Positions 45,301 through 59,554 of a DNA stretch of 64,000 nt are shown piece after piece. Location: assembly GCA_047495785.1 (NCBI GenBank), contig JBLDXI010000025.1:1178001-1242000 (forward strand), read 5' to 3'. The notes under the pieces were generated by a model that saw nothing but the letters and a program-made list of their open reading frames with translations, searched no databases and was not told where the DNA came from. Made by a program: the position numbers and the translations under genes. The first letter of the stretch is position 1, and each line of letters opens with the position of its first letter. The DNA is from Lepidodermella squamata. Taxonomy: Eukaryota; Gastrotricha.

Positions 45301-48300
45301 ACGGCGCAGAAAACGAGTTCGTCGCAGCTGAGGCGCGACATTTCCTGCTCTATGGACGTGTTATTTGTGGCGAAAAATGCGCGAAATAGCGCGTCGAAGT
45401 TGGCGAGGACCGGCGAGGAAGATGGCGTGTGCGAAGCTGAGAAATCGCTGACATTTGGCCGCGCGGTTTTTACGCCGAAAACTGCCGAGCAGCCGCACGT
45501 TCGACGGCCGTCATTTCGCCATTTAAAGGTAATTTTTTTTGTTATAAATTTTATCGAGTCATGCTTCGAATTTTTGAATATTTTTAATATAATTTTTGCG
45601 AAATTTACGAAATTAGATGGCGATTATCAACTATTTTATTAACATTTTTATTAAAATTTTCTAGAGTTCTCAAATTCGGCGTTGGTTTCTGTGTAAATTA
45701 TCTAAATTTATACCCGAATTTGCCGGGAATTAGGAAAATTCTGCGAATCTCGTTATTGTTTTTTGGCTAATTTGTTTCACAAAAAGTATTCAGATTACTC
45801 GATTTTTAATCAATTTCATTTGAAATTCGAATTTTCAAAAATGTTCACATTTTTTATCTATTGCCTAAGTTTTTTATTTTCTATACCTTTGTGTACTAAA
45901 GCACCTAAATTTTTACTGGAGTTGTCGCGATTGCTCGCGAATCTTGAGCGTAATACCAAGTTTTGCCAGTTTTTCGATATCCTAATCACTCCATTTTTCC
46001 GCGCTCATCTCATCTGACCTTCTGCTCTTATCGTTATTTTGCAAGTTAAGGGACTGCCTAAGCGTTGTATGATTTCCTCCTTTTCTCACATTAACGGTCG
46101 CTCGTAAAACGCTCGTAAAATAGTAGTAAATTAGACGGTTATATTAGGAAATTGGAAAAGCATTTTATTGCTGAGCTCTATTATTATTTTTTGATGATGA
46201 GCTCAATTTCCGTTAGTCATAACTTGCTATTTCCAAATAAAAGATGGGGCTTATTAGAACGCCTTTTTCGTGGGCTGCATCAATCGTTTCGATGACGTCC
46301 AACTTTTAAATTATCTTCAAGTTTTTTCAGTTGTTGATGATTGGAAGAAAAAAAAGTGAACTAACTTGGCACAGTATTTTGTTGAGTCACGCTTCCAGGT
46401 ATTTACTCTTCGTATGTTAAACGTGCAGAATGCTTTCTGGGGATTAAATAGCTGAGTCAGTGGCTGGAAAGTAGCATTTATTTCTGCACGCTCTAACGAG
46501 CGCCCGGCCCCAAGCAATTTTGATACTGTTACTAAAAACTACAACAAAACCAGATGAGGAAAAAACTACGCACTTTCTCTCTTTCTCGTTGATTCTGATC
46601 TACAGCTGCTGTTCTGAAAGTATTAGGTTCTATTAAAAGCTGTACCGTGTTGTTGTCTGGTGGCTGTGCGAAAAAGGTAACAACTGCCAGTTTTCATTCG
46701 TATACATAATTGCATTATATATATATAAATCTGCCATTTTTGGCACGCGCGTGAAAACAGCGATGCTGATGCTTAATTGGCCGCGAAAAAACAAGTAACC
46801 TGTGTAATAAGCGAGTGTTTACGGCTTGAAGCGCGCCGGTTATGCGCGCCTAATTTGTTGAATGATGATCGGCATTAGTGCCACCGGTCTGCTTGCTTTT
46901 CGCGTATAATACCCACCAACACCACCACCCACCTTGCACTCTTCGAACAATATTTTATCTCTTTCCCGTTGAAAAATAGCTCCGAGGAATATATATTTTG
47001 CATTTTTAGGCGAAATTAGCGACTCTTGGGGGATAAATTATTGGCCATTTCTATTTATTTGTTGATCAAAGGGCGGCGGGTGATAAATGAATGGAAAATA
47101 AATGCGCTGGTCCCTTGGCGTGCCGCGAAACTCGAAACCCGGGTGCAAATTGGGCTCTCTAATGCAATAATATTCGGAAGTGGCTGTTGTATTTATTTAT
47201 AGTGTTAGTTGGTTGGTTTTATCCGCGCGAGTTAATAATTCATTCATTCATTCATTTAACACGCCAAGCATTTTGACGCCTGGGCCATCCATATACTCTA
47301 CTATATACTTCCGTTCAAGTTGTATAGAGAAGAATTGCGCAATTTTTAATTTATCCAAGTCACGTTTTGAATGGTGAAATGTTACGAATTTCGCTGAAAG
47401 ATGACGAGGAACTTGCTAGTTCACCTAAACGCAGCCGCCTTAAAACTACACATCCGTCGCTGTTGCTCGCCTGTTGCTGGTCGTCTGTCCAGGTATATTA
47501 CTTGTAATAAATTTACTCTATATATTGTTTGTGCCCGGCGGGGTGAGACGGTGTCCGCGCATCGTAATAACCAAGTGCACAATATATGACCGCTTTAACG
47601 CAATGAAATCTGACATTTTATGCCCTCTGATGAGATATTTTTACTTGGGCCTAGAAATTTCAACAACTCTCTCTCGCTCGTTTCGTCGCACAGCGTCTCG
47701 TGTGCACTCGTGTTTTGTCAACATATATTATATACCTTGTAATAATTCAACAAATAACAATCACTTTATTGCAGCTGCTGTTGCCGACTGACTGTATATG
47801 CCTAGGTGGTTGGCGACACTTTTACACCTTTTACTGCCACACTTTTACGTCTGCCTATCTTGTATAGTACAGCAGTTTTTGGCGGCGTTGCCTCGTAAAA
47901 TTTTGGCGTCCCTATTACGCCTGCTGTTGTTATTGCACTGCACTGCTGTTACAAGTGTGTACGTATTCAGGTATCTTTTAAATGACGATAGCCGTAGGCC
48001 AAGTTTCGTCATTTTCGAATAGCGTGTCTTTTCAAAAAATTTCGCCGCTCATTTTGTATTGATTCATCGACTTGTTTAGAAAATTTAACGTTCAATTTTT
48101 TTACTTTCGATTTTCAACGATCTGATTTTAATTTTAATTGTATCGTTGTACGCAATTTTCTTTTCTAACAATTGGCGAAAAATATCCCCGAAAATAATAG
48201 TTGCTATTTGTTCTAGCTGTAAACTAGCCAAATTTGAGCTTTAAAATGGTTAATTTTTTGTACTTTGGTTACAGTTCAAATTTAGGAGCGTTCAAGTTTT

Positions 48301-51300
48301 CTTGTGAAACGTTAAGACAGAGCCAAGCTACTTCAATTTCAAAAGCTGAGCACGATAGCTAAAAATAGGATTTCTTTACTGGGTTCGCCTATTGATGATT
48401 TAAATGACCTTCCCCTTATTATTTGAATTGCGGTCATTCTTCTTAAGCGGTGTGTTACAAAAGTCGTTGTTATTTTTATTGTTATTGACCGAATTTTAGC
48501 ATATTTCGGAAAGCTGTTCCTCAAATTTCAGACTCATTATATTTGGCCAATTATCTTTTCTATATATTTTGAACAAATTCTCGTTTACGATAAATTTTAG
48601 TTTAGTAAGTCACAAATCTTATCTTTCTATCTAGGTATGATTCGTTCAATTTTTCCCAAAAAAATTATCGAAATTTAATTATCGAAAATATTTATTTACT
48701 TGAAGTGGCCGCTGTAATAGATTAGGGTGGCCATTTACTCAGATTTTTTCGAATAGGTATTTCCAGTGCACACTTTCTCATTATTCGAACTTCCGTGAAA
48801 TTTCCACGCGAGAAATATTGCTCAATAAATTGGAACGAAAACTAGTTTTCCTCATGCTGAAGAGGAAAAAACGTCTGGAGTGGACGGCTGAAAACACCCT
48901 TGTAATAGGCGCCTTGTTTTGCAATCGATAATCGCCTATGTTTAGCCGGCAAATTCTAGATTTGTGTATATTTGTTCTGGTTTGATAATTGGCTGATTAT
49001 ATATATTTTCGGCAATAACAAAAATTTGATCTTTGCCGACAATAAACACCTTGAAATAGCATTCAAGTGCACTTTTATTTCCCGCGACGGGCAAAAAAAT
49101 ATGAAAGTTTTCAATTAGCAGCGCGGCTTTGTTGTTATTTTTCTTCTTTCGAGCGATGACGACGATGATGATGAGCAATATTTTCCTATTATATTAGGCC
49201 GAGATTTGATTTTGATGCGCCCCGCCTGTTGTGATATATACGGCCATAATACCACCACTAGCTGTGATGATAGCTGGCCAGTGGTCTTCGGCTAACGGCG
49301 AAAATCGAAAAATCTCCGCATTTTATTATTCGCAGGCCTAAATATATATATCGCGTTTCGCCCGGCTAGCTGGGCGTAATTGGCGCGTGGCGCCGATCGG
49401 TCGGCCATTTCGCGCGTCTGTATCGCTTCATTATTATCTACTCTATATTGTAATAAAAATATGGCCCGCGATTGAAATCTAGACGCGCATCGCAGATTTA
49501 CTTACCTTATGGTTATTAGCGTTATATTCAATAATAATAATAATAATAATAAATCTTGTGTGTGTGTGTATGTTCAGCGTTCAGTGTTTACTGCGCCCCA
49601 CTTTTTATTATACGAAAGAGATCTGTTTTATAATTTTCGCTGTATTATATATCCACTTGATTAAGATATAGTCGCGGATTTTTTCCTGTGTTTGTGCGGT
49701 TTTGCAGGCTAACAAAAGCGTGCCGTCGCGTGAATCTTGTGTTCCGGCTTTGTTTCGCGTAATAATTACCTACATGCCGCCTCTTCTTCTTCTTCTTCAT
49801 GAGACACGCCATTGTCTTGCGATGACAATAATATATATTAGTAATTATTATTATTATAACACGTGTAACGCGCGCGCAAACAATTGTTAAGGTGGACGAT
49901 TTTTATTATATAGGTATAACGCCGACACGCTTTACGACGTTAGGCGGTGTGGTTTGCGTGTTGCCAAAATCGAGGACGCGAACATAGTATTTCTGGGGTC
50001 AGTTGTAACATCACCAGCGCTAGGCAAATACTATAACTGTATAGCATTTGGGTGGGTGGGTGCGTATATGTAGGTGGCGAATGTACAAATTAGTTCCTGG
50101 CTTGCTGGCTACTCGGCGGCGCGTGTGACAGTCGCGAAAATGGCGGCAATGACCGGACGCGGCTGTCAATGGCTTTTAGCAGGTGTAGGTTAGGAGGCCT
50201 AGAGTATGGGCTCGAAATCGCTGCTCTTTGTAGTGATGCGCGTTTTAGTTGTTCGTATATGCTATATCGAATTGATTTTGTAGTTGTTTGACGGCCGTGG
50301 CATTCCTTCCCTAAAACGATTGTGTTTCAGTTGCGTGGGTGCGCCGCATTCTTCTTCCGCTCCTCCCGTATATCGCTGTAATTGCCGCCGACTGCTGCCG
50401 CTTGTATTTGAACATTCCTATCTCGTGCGCTGTCCTTTTAAATTTTTCTGTCTGATATCGCCAGTTTTACGCGGATTATTACTCATTTATTACTATTTTA
50501 TTCGGAATGTATAAGAAGATTATAGCTGCATAAATTTAGGATTTTATATAAATTATCAAATTAATATTTCTAGATCTATTTTTTCAAAAATGTAGTGCTC
50601 ACCATTTGACTGAAATTATTCATGAATTTTTTCTTGAATAATTAAATCTGATTATGCTTAGATTCGATTTGTTTGGTTTCTTCTTGGTAGCTGATTATTT
50701 TTCATATCTTGCTTCTTTCAATATATTGGGATAAATCTTGAAAAAAATTCCTATCCACAACTCTTTTCTTATTTTTCTGTCGCAGATTTTTCTTGTTAAT
50801 TGGAAAATTTTAAATAATTTTAGCTCTGGATTTATAAAAAAAATCGAAAGCATCATATAATTTATTTGCAGTTCTTTCACACCTTTCTACTCCGTAAAAA
50901 TGAGCTCGTTGCGAAATATTTCGGTACTTTTGCCCTAAACTATGAAGATGCTCTTGATAACGATCTTCAAATAATAATAATAAGCTTATCATGATGAACT
51001 GACGATGTATGAATCCAGTTCTCGCGCATTCGTTATACCGCGTAAAAAACGAGTTGCGATTAGTTCAAATTTCACGCACAAGTATAGTGGAGGAGATGCG
51101 ATATGTAAGTAGTAGGATGGAGGAGACGGAGACGAACTCGCACGCTCGCGCTTATTTATTTGTTTATTACGGCGTGGTGGTCGCACACGCGCGTGGTTTT
51201 TATTAGAATATTTATCGCCGCATCGGTTTATTTCACCTCTACCTTTTTTATTACTACTACTGGTCACTGTAGCGAGGCGATGCGTAAAAACAACAAAAAT

Positions 51301-54300
51301 GAGAGCACTGTATTACTCGCGGCCTTAATTTTTTCGGCTTTTTTGACGCGCAATTTTTCATTCGTTTATTTAATTGAAAAAGTGAAATAGCGCACAGGTG
51401 GTGTAGTGTGTTGCGTATTTTTAGGTACCCCGCGCAGTCGACTTGTTTATTTATAGTGCCCCCTACGCTCGCAAAGCGCTTTTTTTCGCAGATAGCGCTC
51501 GCTACATGACTCGCTCATTCTATTTATTTATTTATTTATCTGACCGGTAATATATTATTATTATTGTGTTGCTAGCCGAATTTTTGTCGGTAAATGATGC
51601 AGCAGTCAACATTTTTTTCCGCGTTGTTTATGCCGCTCGTGTGTTGAGATGTAGATAATTTTTATCACTGCTGCTATTGTTGTTGCCGATGACGACAATT
51701 AAGTCTTTCATTGGCTTGTCAGTTTTTCGCCACTGACTTTTTGCTCACGGAGATTAGCTGCAGCAACCAGTCGCGCGCGGCCGCACGTGTTGACAAATTA
51801 CCCGTCGCACCAGCTTGGTCTCTTTGCGCTACTTACCACTGGTCAAGAGGCTATACCTGTAGACGAGGCACCCACTTGAGCGCCCAGACACCCTTTGGCG
51901 GCGGCGCGCTCTTAGCAAACCCCCCAGGGTTTTCGCCACGGATTTGTCGACTAGGCCCAATTTTGGCGAGACGCACAATTTCCCCTTCCACTCCCTTCGC
52001 ACCAAGCAATTCTCTCTTCAATTGCGATTTTTACTCAATAAACTAGGTCTCTCTTTGGCGAATCTTCGTATTTTCATTAATACGAAAGATTCCAGACTGG
52101 TCGAATTATTATTATTTTTCAAGAAATTACATTATAGGGTCTTAACTCTCAGCCGGGCCAAATTGTGAATAGTTAGCCCAATAATTTTTATTTTTATTTA
52201 TTTTAAAAATCCAAATAAATCGCTATTAAATTCTGTGGTATTTTCAGTATAAGGTCTCATCATCACTCTGAGACAGGACTATTTTCGTTTGGTTCCAACG
52301 AAATTCGATTATTTTATTATTTTTATTATATTTTCTAATTATGGCAAACTTTTACTCTTTTCTTTGACATTTTCACTCAATATACGCCGGATTTTGTTTA
52401 TTAAAATCTTGGCACCTTAAGGCGATGGCCAGCTATCACCCGTATAATTAAAATTGATTGATTATCCACCGGCGCGTAATAATACTTTGTCATAACTTCC
52501 TATGTCATATTTTCGCCTGCAATATACTTATGCAAAAATGTAGCGCTGTGGCGTTGTTTGTCATCAGCGCGCGCGCGGGCTGTTTAAAAATGCAGAAAAT
52601 TTGGCTGGCACATATACAGAGTTGTTTACCCGTCGATATACTCGCGAATATATAAGGCTAAATGTGAACACCTTGTTTGCGAAAAACTTTCTTATATTAA
52701 ATTCCGGAAGCGTGACTCGTTTTGACTTTAAAGGGCTATACATCACTCTAACGATTTTGTTTTGTTATATAGGCTTTTCTGAATCAGCACTCGCTTACTG
52801 CTAGTCGAGCGAATACTTCTACGAAAGAGACAAATTCGAATGAATCATCAAGTCACGGCTGGGGGCCGTTTTCTGGGCTGAAAATCCGCCGAGCGAAATC
52901 TCAGGCTAAATTACAAGGCCCATCGAACAATAACAGCAACAACAATTCGTCGATTCACTGTATAAGTTCGTCGATCGCCAGTTTTCAACCGCAGCAATCG
53001 ACCCCGGACCGCTGGCGACCGCAGCCGAGTTTGACGAATAACAGTTCGTTCAACGAGCCCGGCAACTCGAGACCGGCTTCTTCGCTATTCGGCTCGCAGC
53101 TCACGATGACGACCATTGATTTGAACGACCCCGACAGCGTGCACGTGCGCCCTGTCCACCCGACGCTTGTCAATGGCCATTGTTTTCAGGTAAAGAGTAA
53201 TTAATTTTTAATTTATGCCCACAAATCCGGACGTCGTAATCAATGTGAAAAGCTTCGGATTGTTTATTTCCGCTAAATATTTATTGATTGTTGTAGCAAA
53301 ATTTAAATAGTCAGAATTTTGGCTTTTTTCAATTAAAAAGCTAATTTTTTCTGTTCTATTCAAATTTAAAGTTGAATTTTTTGCGCATTATCAGAGTTAT
53401 AAAACCTGATGAATTTCACGTAGTAGCGTGATAACACTCAATTACTATTTCTCACAGTATTATTTTTTTATACATTACGCAGTAGGTTTAGGTAGAAAAA
53501 AATCGTCAAAAACTGTCCGTTCATTTTTGAATTTATTTTTACCCATTAGTTGGTGCATTTAGCAAATTTTTTTATTTCTTAAATATATTCCTGTGACTAG
53601 TCGGTTCATAATCGGCTCTTTAATGGTTCGTTATTCAAAGCTGGATTGTTTTTATATTTCTAAATTGAATATTAATAGAGCGAATCGAGCTCTGTGTAGG
53701 GGGTGTATTTATGAAGCTCAAAATTCATTTTATATTACCTCGGCTACTGTATATGATGAAGCAAAATTGCTTTTTACAGGATACTTTTGTAATATATTTA
53801 AGAAATTTCCGACTTTATTAAATTGGAATTCTTCCATATCTCGTTTTTAAGCTGGATTTTATTGGATTTTGTTTTACTAATTTTTGGCTATTTTTGTTAT
53901 TTTAGATAAATTCGACCAACAGCCCTCAAACTCATTTTTACGCGTGCAAATCTCCGGCTGAAGGTCGCGCCTGGCTGTGGGAATTGTCCAACTACAGCCT
54001 CGCCTCAATGCCCTACAACACGCCATCGCCCGGGCCCGCTTCGTGCACAACCTCAATGATGGCCAGCTCAAATAATTCAAACAACTTCAACAATAACAAC
54101 AACAGCAACCAAATGCGAAATAGCGATTCGTCCTCGACGATGCTTAAAAATTCGCAAGTGCTAAATCAGTCGCAGATTCGGTCGTTTCCCGTTGGATTGG
54201 GCCGGACTCGAATGGTGAATACGTTGAAGCTGAGTGTATTAGAAGCCGTTAATCTACCCCAGAAATATAAATATTACTGCGATATTTACATTGACGAAAT

Positions 54301-57300
54301 GCTGTATGCAAGGACAACTTCAAAACATCGACACGAACTGCTGTTTTGGGGCGAAAATTTCGAGTTCGCCCAACTGCCAGCTGTTCAATACGTCCAGCTC
54401 AAATTGTACCGCGAAGCAGCGGCTACGTCGAAAAAAGCTCAGAAAAATTCGTTACTAGGCTCCGTTCAAGTGCCAATCAGCGACATTTCCGGGCGCCAGC
54501 TCATCGATCGGTGGTACCCGATTTCGGTCGAGTCGAAAATTCGCCGGCGAATTTTTGGCCAGCGCAATTCAACCGTGGTAAATGTGCGAATTCGCGGCCG
54601 GTACCAATCGACCCTGGTTTTGCCTCAACCGAATTACCGCGATTTAATCAATTTTGCGACGTACAACTACGCGTGGATGGTTGAAAGCCTTGAACCGGCT
54701 ATTCCGTTGCGGTTGAAGGAGGAATTGGCTAGTTGTCTTATTCACATTTTGCAATCGCGCGGCTGTGTTGTTGATTTTCTGGTCTCTGCCGCGCTCGCCG
54801 AGGTGCAGCGTTCGTCGAGTGAGAACGAGGCGCTGGCTTTCCGCGGCAATTCGATCGCTTCAAAGGCGTTCGAGGCCTATATGAAGCTGGTTGGGGAGCG
54901 GTATCTCTACGATTTGCTATCCGGCTTCGTTCAGGCTGTTGTTCGATCTCAAGACGACTGCGAAGGTAATTTGAGAATTCGAAAAATCAAATTTAATTAT
55001 TTCTAGGCGGTTTTTCAAATTTTTAATTTCATCTCAGTTGGCTTAAAATCGTAAATACTGATATTTATCGACTTGATTTTTTTGCGATATTTGAACACCT
55101 TGGATAGTTCGCTTCTACGACATTCAACGGGATTCAATCGGCTATTTTTCGGATTTTATCTTAGTTACGGGATTTTTTTTATTTTGAGATGATAGAATTA
55201 CCATTCCTGTGGTATTTTTGACGAGCTTTAAAATGACCTTTTTATTTTTCTATTTATTGCGTTTATTCATATTTTCGTCTCGTTGTCGAATTTCTGGAAT
55301 TTTTCAATTTTCTTTATATATTTTTCTTTCATGTTTGATTCATGCTGACTTTTTTAATATTTTTAAATTAAACGTTCCCTTTTCCGATTTTTAGTCGACC
55401 CCGCGAAATTGGCGGCCAGTAATGCTGACACGAACAACAATCAAAACGGCCAATCTGCGCGCAACCTCGACCGCAACCGCTTCAACCTCGTCTCTTACTG
55501 CGAAATGGTGTGGCGTAAAGTGCTACAATCGGCGCAGTGGTTCCCGCCCGAGCTGCGCGCCGTCTTCGCCGAACTGCGGCACCACCTCAGCAACAAGCCG
55601 GCGCTGTGCGACAACATCATCTCGGCCTGCGTGTTCCTGCGCTTCCTCTGCCCGGCCATCCTCTCGCCGAGCTTGTTCGGCCTGTGCCAAGAATACCCGG
55701 AAGAACGCGCCTCGCGCACGTTCACCCTAGTCGCGAAAACTATTCAAAGCCTGGCGAATTTCGCGAGGTTCGGCACGAAGGAGGACTACATGTCCTTCAT
55801 GAACCAATTTGTCGAACGTGAGGCTGGCAATGTCCGCCAGTTTCTCGTTCAAATCTCAACAATTCCGCCGAACAACCAGCAGCAGAGTGATGCGAATTCG
55901 AATTTTATCGACACAGCCTATCACAGCTCGTTGCTGCATGACGTGCTGTGTGAATGCATTGCGTTTCTGCCGAAATTGACGACGATTCGCGGCGATCGGC
56001 ACGACTCGCCGCGCTCGGATGAAAATGATATAACGCGGCATTTTGAACTGCAGGCGATTTTGGACAGGCTGACGGAGGATCTCGGCTCGGCGAGTGTCAT
56101 TGGCGGCGGCGCGGTGACGTCGTCGCTGAATTACGCCGCCACTGTGCAGACGCTGCCGGCGAGTGGCCGGCCGCACATCCCCAGCATTGTTGCTTATGAT
56201 AATCTTGTGGTGATGCAGCCGAATTCGCAGCAGCAGCAGAACTCGAATGCGTTCAATACGTTTCCGCACAAGCCGACGCAGCAACAATTGAATCAACAGG
56301 TGGCGCCGCAATTCGTTCAACCGGCGACGGTTCTACGGCAAGTCGTCAAGCCAACGGTAATTTTTTTATAATTTTTCGGCGTTTTTTCAAAATTTCAAAA
56401 TATTTTTTAATTATTTTAATTGAGGTAAATGTTGGCTCGTTTTCCTATTTAGCAATGTATGCGATAGTGTAAGGTGAAAATTAGGTGGCTGGTAATTTTT
56501 TCTGTGCATGAATTATTGCTGCAATTGCAAATTTTGAAAAAATTTGAAAAATATTTTTTATTCGATTTAAAAAGCTGAAATTCTAAAAAATTTCGAATTT
56601 GTTTGGAAATCTTAAAAAATCTGCTTTGCAAGTTGAATTTTGAAATTGGGCTCTTTCCGCTTTTTCTATTTCAAATCCGCTCATTTTTCCATTAGAAGGC
56701 AATTTTTGAATTTTTATACAATCAAAATTCGAATTCTTTAAGTTATAAATCCAAGATTTGAGATTTGAGATAACTTGGAAATTTTGAAAAGAATTACTTA
56801 TCAATAAAATATTTACCGCGGCTCAGATTTCAGGTCATAAAATTGAGTGTATGACTGAATTTCTAGCCAAAATCTGTCGCAGTGATCAGGATAATAGTCG
56901 AATTGATGCCGCTTAGCTTGGCGAATTTCCGCAATAGCATGCGGCTTTATCAATTTCTGAATTTTCCTATTAACTTTTAATTATTTTTTCAATTTCAAGG
57001 TGACTACAACTGCGGACGGCGTAACAGTTTCGGTCGTTACAACTGGCCAACAACAACAACAGCAACAGCAACAACAGAAGCCGTACCAACAACCCGGCTC
57101 GTCTTGCACCCTCTCGCCGTCGATCTACCGCCGCCACAGCCAGGCGACGCGGCAGGTCGAGCGGAAACCGTGGCAGAACGTTGTGCCGCAGAACCAACAG
57201 CGAACAGCCGCCGCAGCTAACCAGCCGAAAACCTCGTCGAAAACCTCGCCAGAGCGAGAACTCGAGAAATCGTGGAACCAACTGATCGCCGCCGCTGAGA

Positions 57301-58157
57301 TGTTGAGCGTCGACTCGCCGCCGAAGAACAATAATTCGATAGGCAGTAGTCTGACCAACCCGAGACCGGGGCATAAACAGCCGAAAATGGGCGTCTCCCT
57401 CCTGTCGGACCAACACCACTCGCCGACTACTCGATTTTCAACCCTCACATCCGGCTACCAATCGTCATCGCTGTCGAGCTCGAACAGCAACAGCCCGACG
57501 CAGACGGGCGATCGCAAGAAATCAACGGCCGACGAGACAGTTCCGGACTATTCGATCATTTCCGCGCATGAATTGGTCGCGAAATCGATGATTCAGAACG
57601 CGGCGCTGGATGACTCATCACAGAATTTAGATGACGTGTTCCACCGATCGGCGGCGGCAGGGGCAGGGAAATCGAGCAATCACCACTCGCCGTTGATTGA
57701 CTCGCTGGAAATGAGCCGGCTCATCGGCAATTGCATCGGCGAGGGCAATAATTTGTTGATGGTCCCGCCCGCGAATCGCTGCTCATCGAGCGGCGGCTCG
57801 TCGTCGAGTTACGAAGAGGCCGGCGATCAGCTATCAATGGCGAATCGATTCTCCAGCACCGGCTCTGACGTCACGTCAGTCCTCGATAATTTAGTCCATT
57901 TAGAACAGGAATTGAAGCAGGAACATGCCGCCCTCATAAAATCAAGTGCAGATAGGCAGTGGCTACTCGAAAACGGCCAGAGATGTGTTGGGTCGTTGCT
58001 AGAGGCGCTGACGAAGCTGCGCAAACACTGCGAGCAGATTTCTAGCATAGAGACCACCTCTTCACCACCCCCGCCCCAAACCCAACGCCCGTCGCAATTG
58101 TCGCTGAATACGCCGCCGCCAAGCGCGTTGCCGCAGCGCAAAGAGTCGCACCTTTGA
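39379..58157 (+). CDS. SynGAP/DAB2IP/RASAL2-family Ras GTPase-activating protein
   Basis: This protein switches off Ras/Rap at membranes and synapses. Eight exons join in frame to about 1539 residues: 39379-39544, 41929-42062, 43063-43474, 45218-45528, 52773-53189, 53906-54965, 55395-56356 and 57000-58157. A PH domain is split across exons 2-6 and ends THFYACKSPAEGRAWLWEL. A C2 domain (about 585-700) starts NTLKLSVLEAVNLPQKYKYY. The RasGAP domain (about 740-990) has the arginine-finger loop LAFRGNSIASKAFEAYMKL and the signature FLRFLCPAILSPSLF. A Gln/Ser-rich tail and a C-terminal coiled coil LVHLEQELKQEHAALIK complete the family layout. The exon 3-4 junction rests on an internal acceptor GATCGTTTAG at 45217; an ATG at 45166 in the same frame could be an alternative start. 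The symbol within the family cannot be chosen. Confidence 0.88.
39545..45217 (+). other. First three introns of the RasGAP gene
   Basis: The introns 39545-41928, 42063-43062 and 43475-45217 contain no recognisable gene, transposase motif or structured RNA. They are AT-rich with scattered runs of simple sequence. The stretch just before 45166 could contain a second promoter if MPSICPAIK (45166) is a real alternative start. Confidence 0.4.
45529..52772 (+). other. 7.2-kb intron of the RasGAP gene
   Basis: This is by far the longest intron in the window. I see no coding region, transposase motif or inverted-repeat element in it. It is rich in TATATA and CGCGC patches and short microsatellites, for example AAT repeats near 49530-49552 followed by a TG run at 49558-49570. 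Its lack of transposon remnants contrasts with the ILF2 and TTC19 introns. Confidence 0.45.
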
Positions 58158-59554
58158 CGCTTTTTTTCTTTCACGCCACAAGATCTTTAAATTGTTGACC
58201 ACATCATGTGTCTAATCGCCCTGACCTATAATTAACCAATTTTTATTAATATTTATATAACAGCGGTGATTTTAATTGTTTTTACTATCGCAGCTGTTTC
58301 GGAAATTTCTGCAATTTTTTTTCCGTCTTCTTTTACCTACCTACCTATCTCATATTGCTTCTCATATATATCGAAACTGCGTGCTTATTATTGATTATGC
58401 AGAAGATGATGATACCTACCTTTTATGTGTGCTTCGTTTTTTATATGTGTAACATAATCGTCCGACTTGCTTGATTGTTATGGTGTTGCTTGTGTTGCGA
58501 AAAACTACGGGAGATGATGATGATGGTTTAATCGATGGTGGAAATTACGTTTTACGTTTTCGGTTCGATTTTTTTGTATCAGAAAATGCGTTGCTATATT
58601 ATAAAATCGTCAACTCTTGAAGCGGCTTTTTCTATTAATAATAATAAATGAAAGGAACATTTTTTTACTCGACGACTTTTGAGAACTTTTATTGGGTTTT
58701 GTCACAGGAGGGTATGGAGCTGAGAAAATCGGAATCATCAGAATCAAAATGACCTGTTGGTACCTTGATTTATGGCACATTTGAAAAATTCAGGTGATTT
58801 TTCAATTGGAGGAAGAACGAAAAGCCGGAAAAGTTCGGGTGAATATTTCTCAAATCTTCTTATGAATCATCAGAAGCCAAACAAAACCGTTTACTACAAA
58901 ATTTCTGCTGCCGCTGATGCCAATTTTGATGTGTTCAGAATTCAGAATTAGGCTAGAAGTACCTCATTCGGGAATTTGGAACCTCAAGATAATCGCTTAC
59001 CTGGCAAAAATAGCTGCTTAGTTGGTGGCATCGTGTGATCATTTGAGCGTTCTAATTTTTTTTCTCCGATCAAATTGCATGTAATTTTTTTCTGAAACGC
59101 TCAAATGATCACACGATGGGGATAGGCAAAGGGCAAACAATGGGGCAAGTGGATCACTCGTTTTGCTACCTTTGATTCTTTCTAGTAAATGCACAGCCCC
59201 ACGTCTGTATCTAGAGTCGAATTCTCCTGATAGTAACATTTGGTTATCAACGAGAATCAATGGGAAATTTAAGCTTTTCGCCAACTTCATTCCGCCAACA
59301 TAGCATGCGTATGTGCCTTAGCGAAAATTGAACTTGGATGATTCGGAACCTTTTCTAAGCTCTTGCGTTCGGATTTCACGGCACTTTAATTAGCCTGACT
59401 GTAATGTAGTGTTTACTCGTATTGGGCTATAACATTTTTGATTGCATAGCATAAGCAAAATCAAGGCTTCATGAAGGGTTAGAATAAAAATGTGTCATAA
59501 ATAGTGTCAACAAACTTGTAAGAAAGCTTAGAATCTAGGCAATCAGCAATCAGT
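58158..59554. other. Convergent spacer between the RasGAP and LRR genes
   Basis: The RasGAP 3' UTR comes first, with an ATTAATAATAATAAATG polyA-type region near 58636-58650. An unassigned 83-codon minus-strand open frame (59039-59290, containing LVDNQMLLSGEFDSRYRRGA) looks protein-like but has no family that I know and overlaps the inverted repeat at 59029-59118. Confidence 0.35.
59029..59118. repeat. Perfect 23-bp inverted repeat with 44-bp loop
   Basis: The left arm 59029-59051 begins CATCGTGTGATCATTTGAG. The right arm 59096-59118 is its exact reverse complement. The loop is AT-rich and itself contains two AATTTTTTT tracts in the same orientation. A transcript would form a stem of miRNA-precursor size; a minimal foldback element is the other reading. 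It lies in intergenic DNA. Confidence 0.85.

Noticed and set aside
45763-51390. Scattered short frames in the long RasGAP intron as separate genes
   Set aside because: They lack domains and codon bias, and no frame exceeds what AT-rich sequence gives by chance.
59039-59290. An 83-codon minus-strand frame as a gene
   Set aside because: No family recognised and it runs through the inverted repeat; kept only as a note in the spacer entry.
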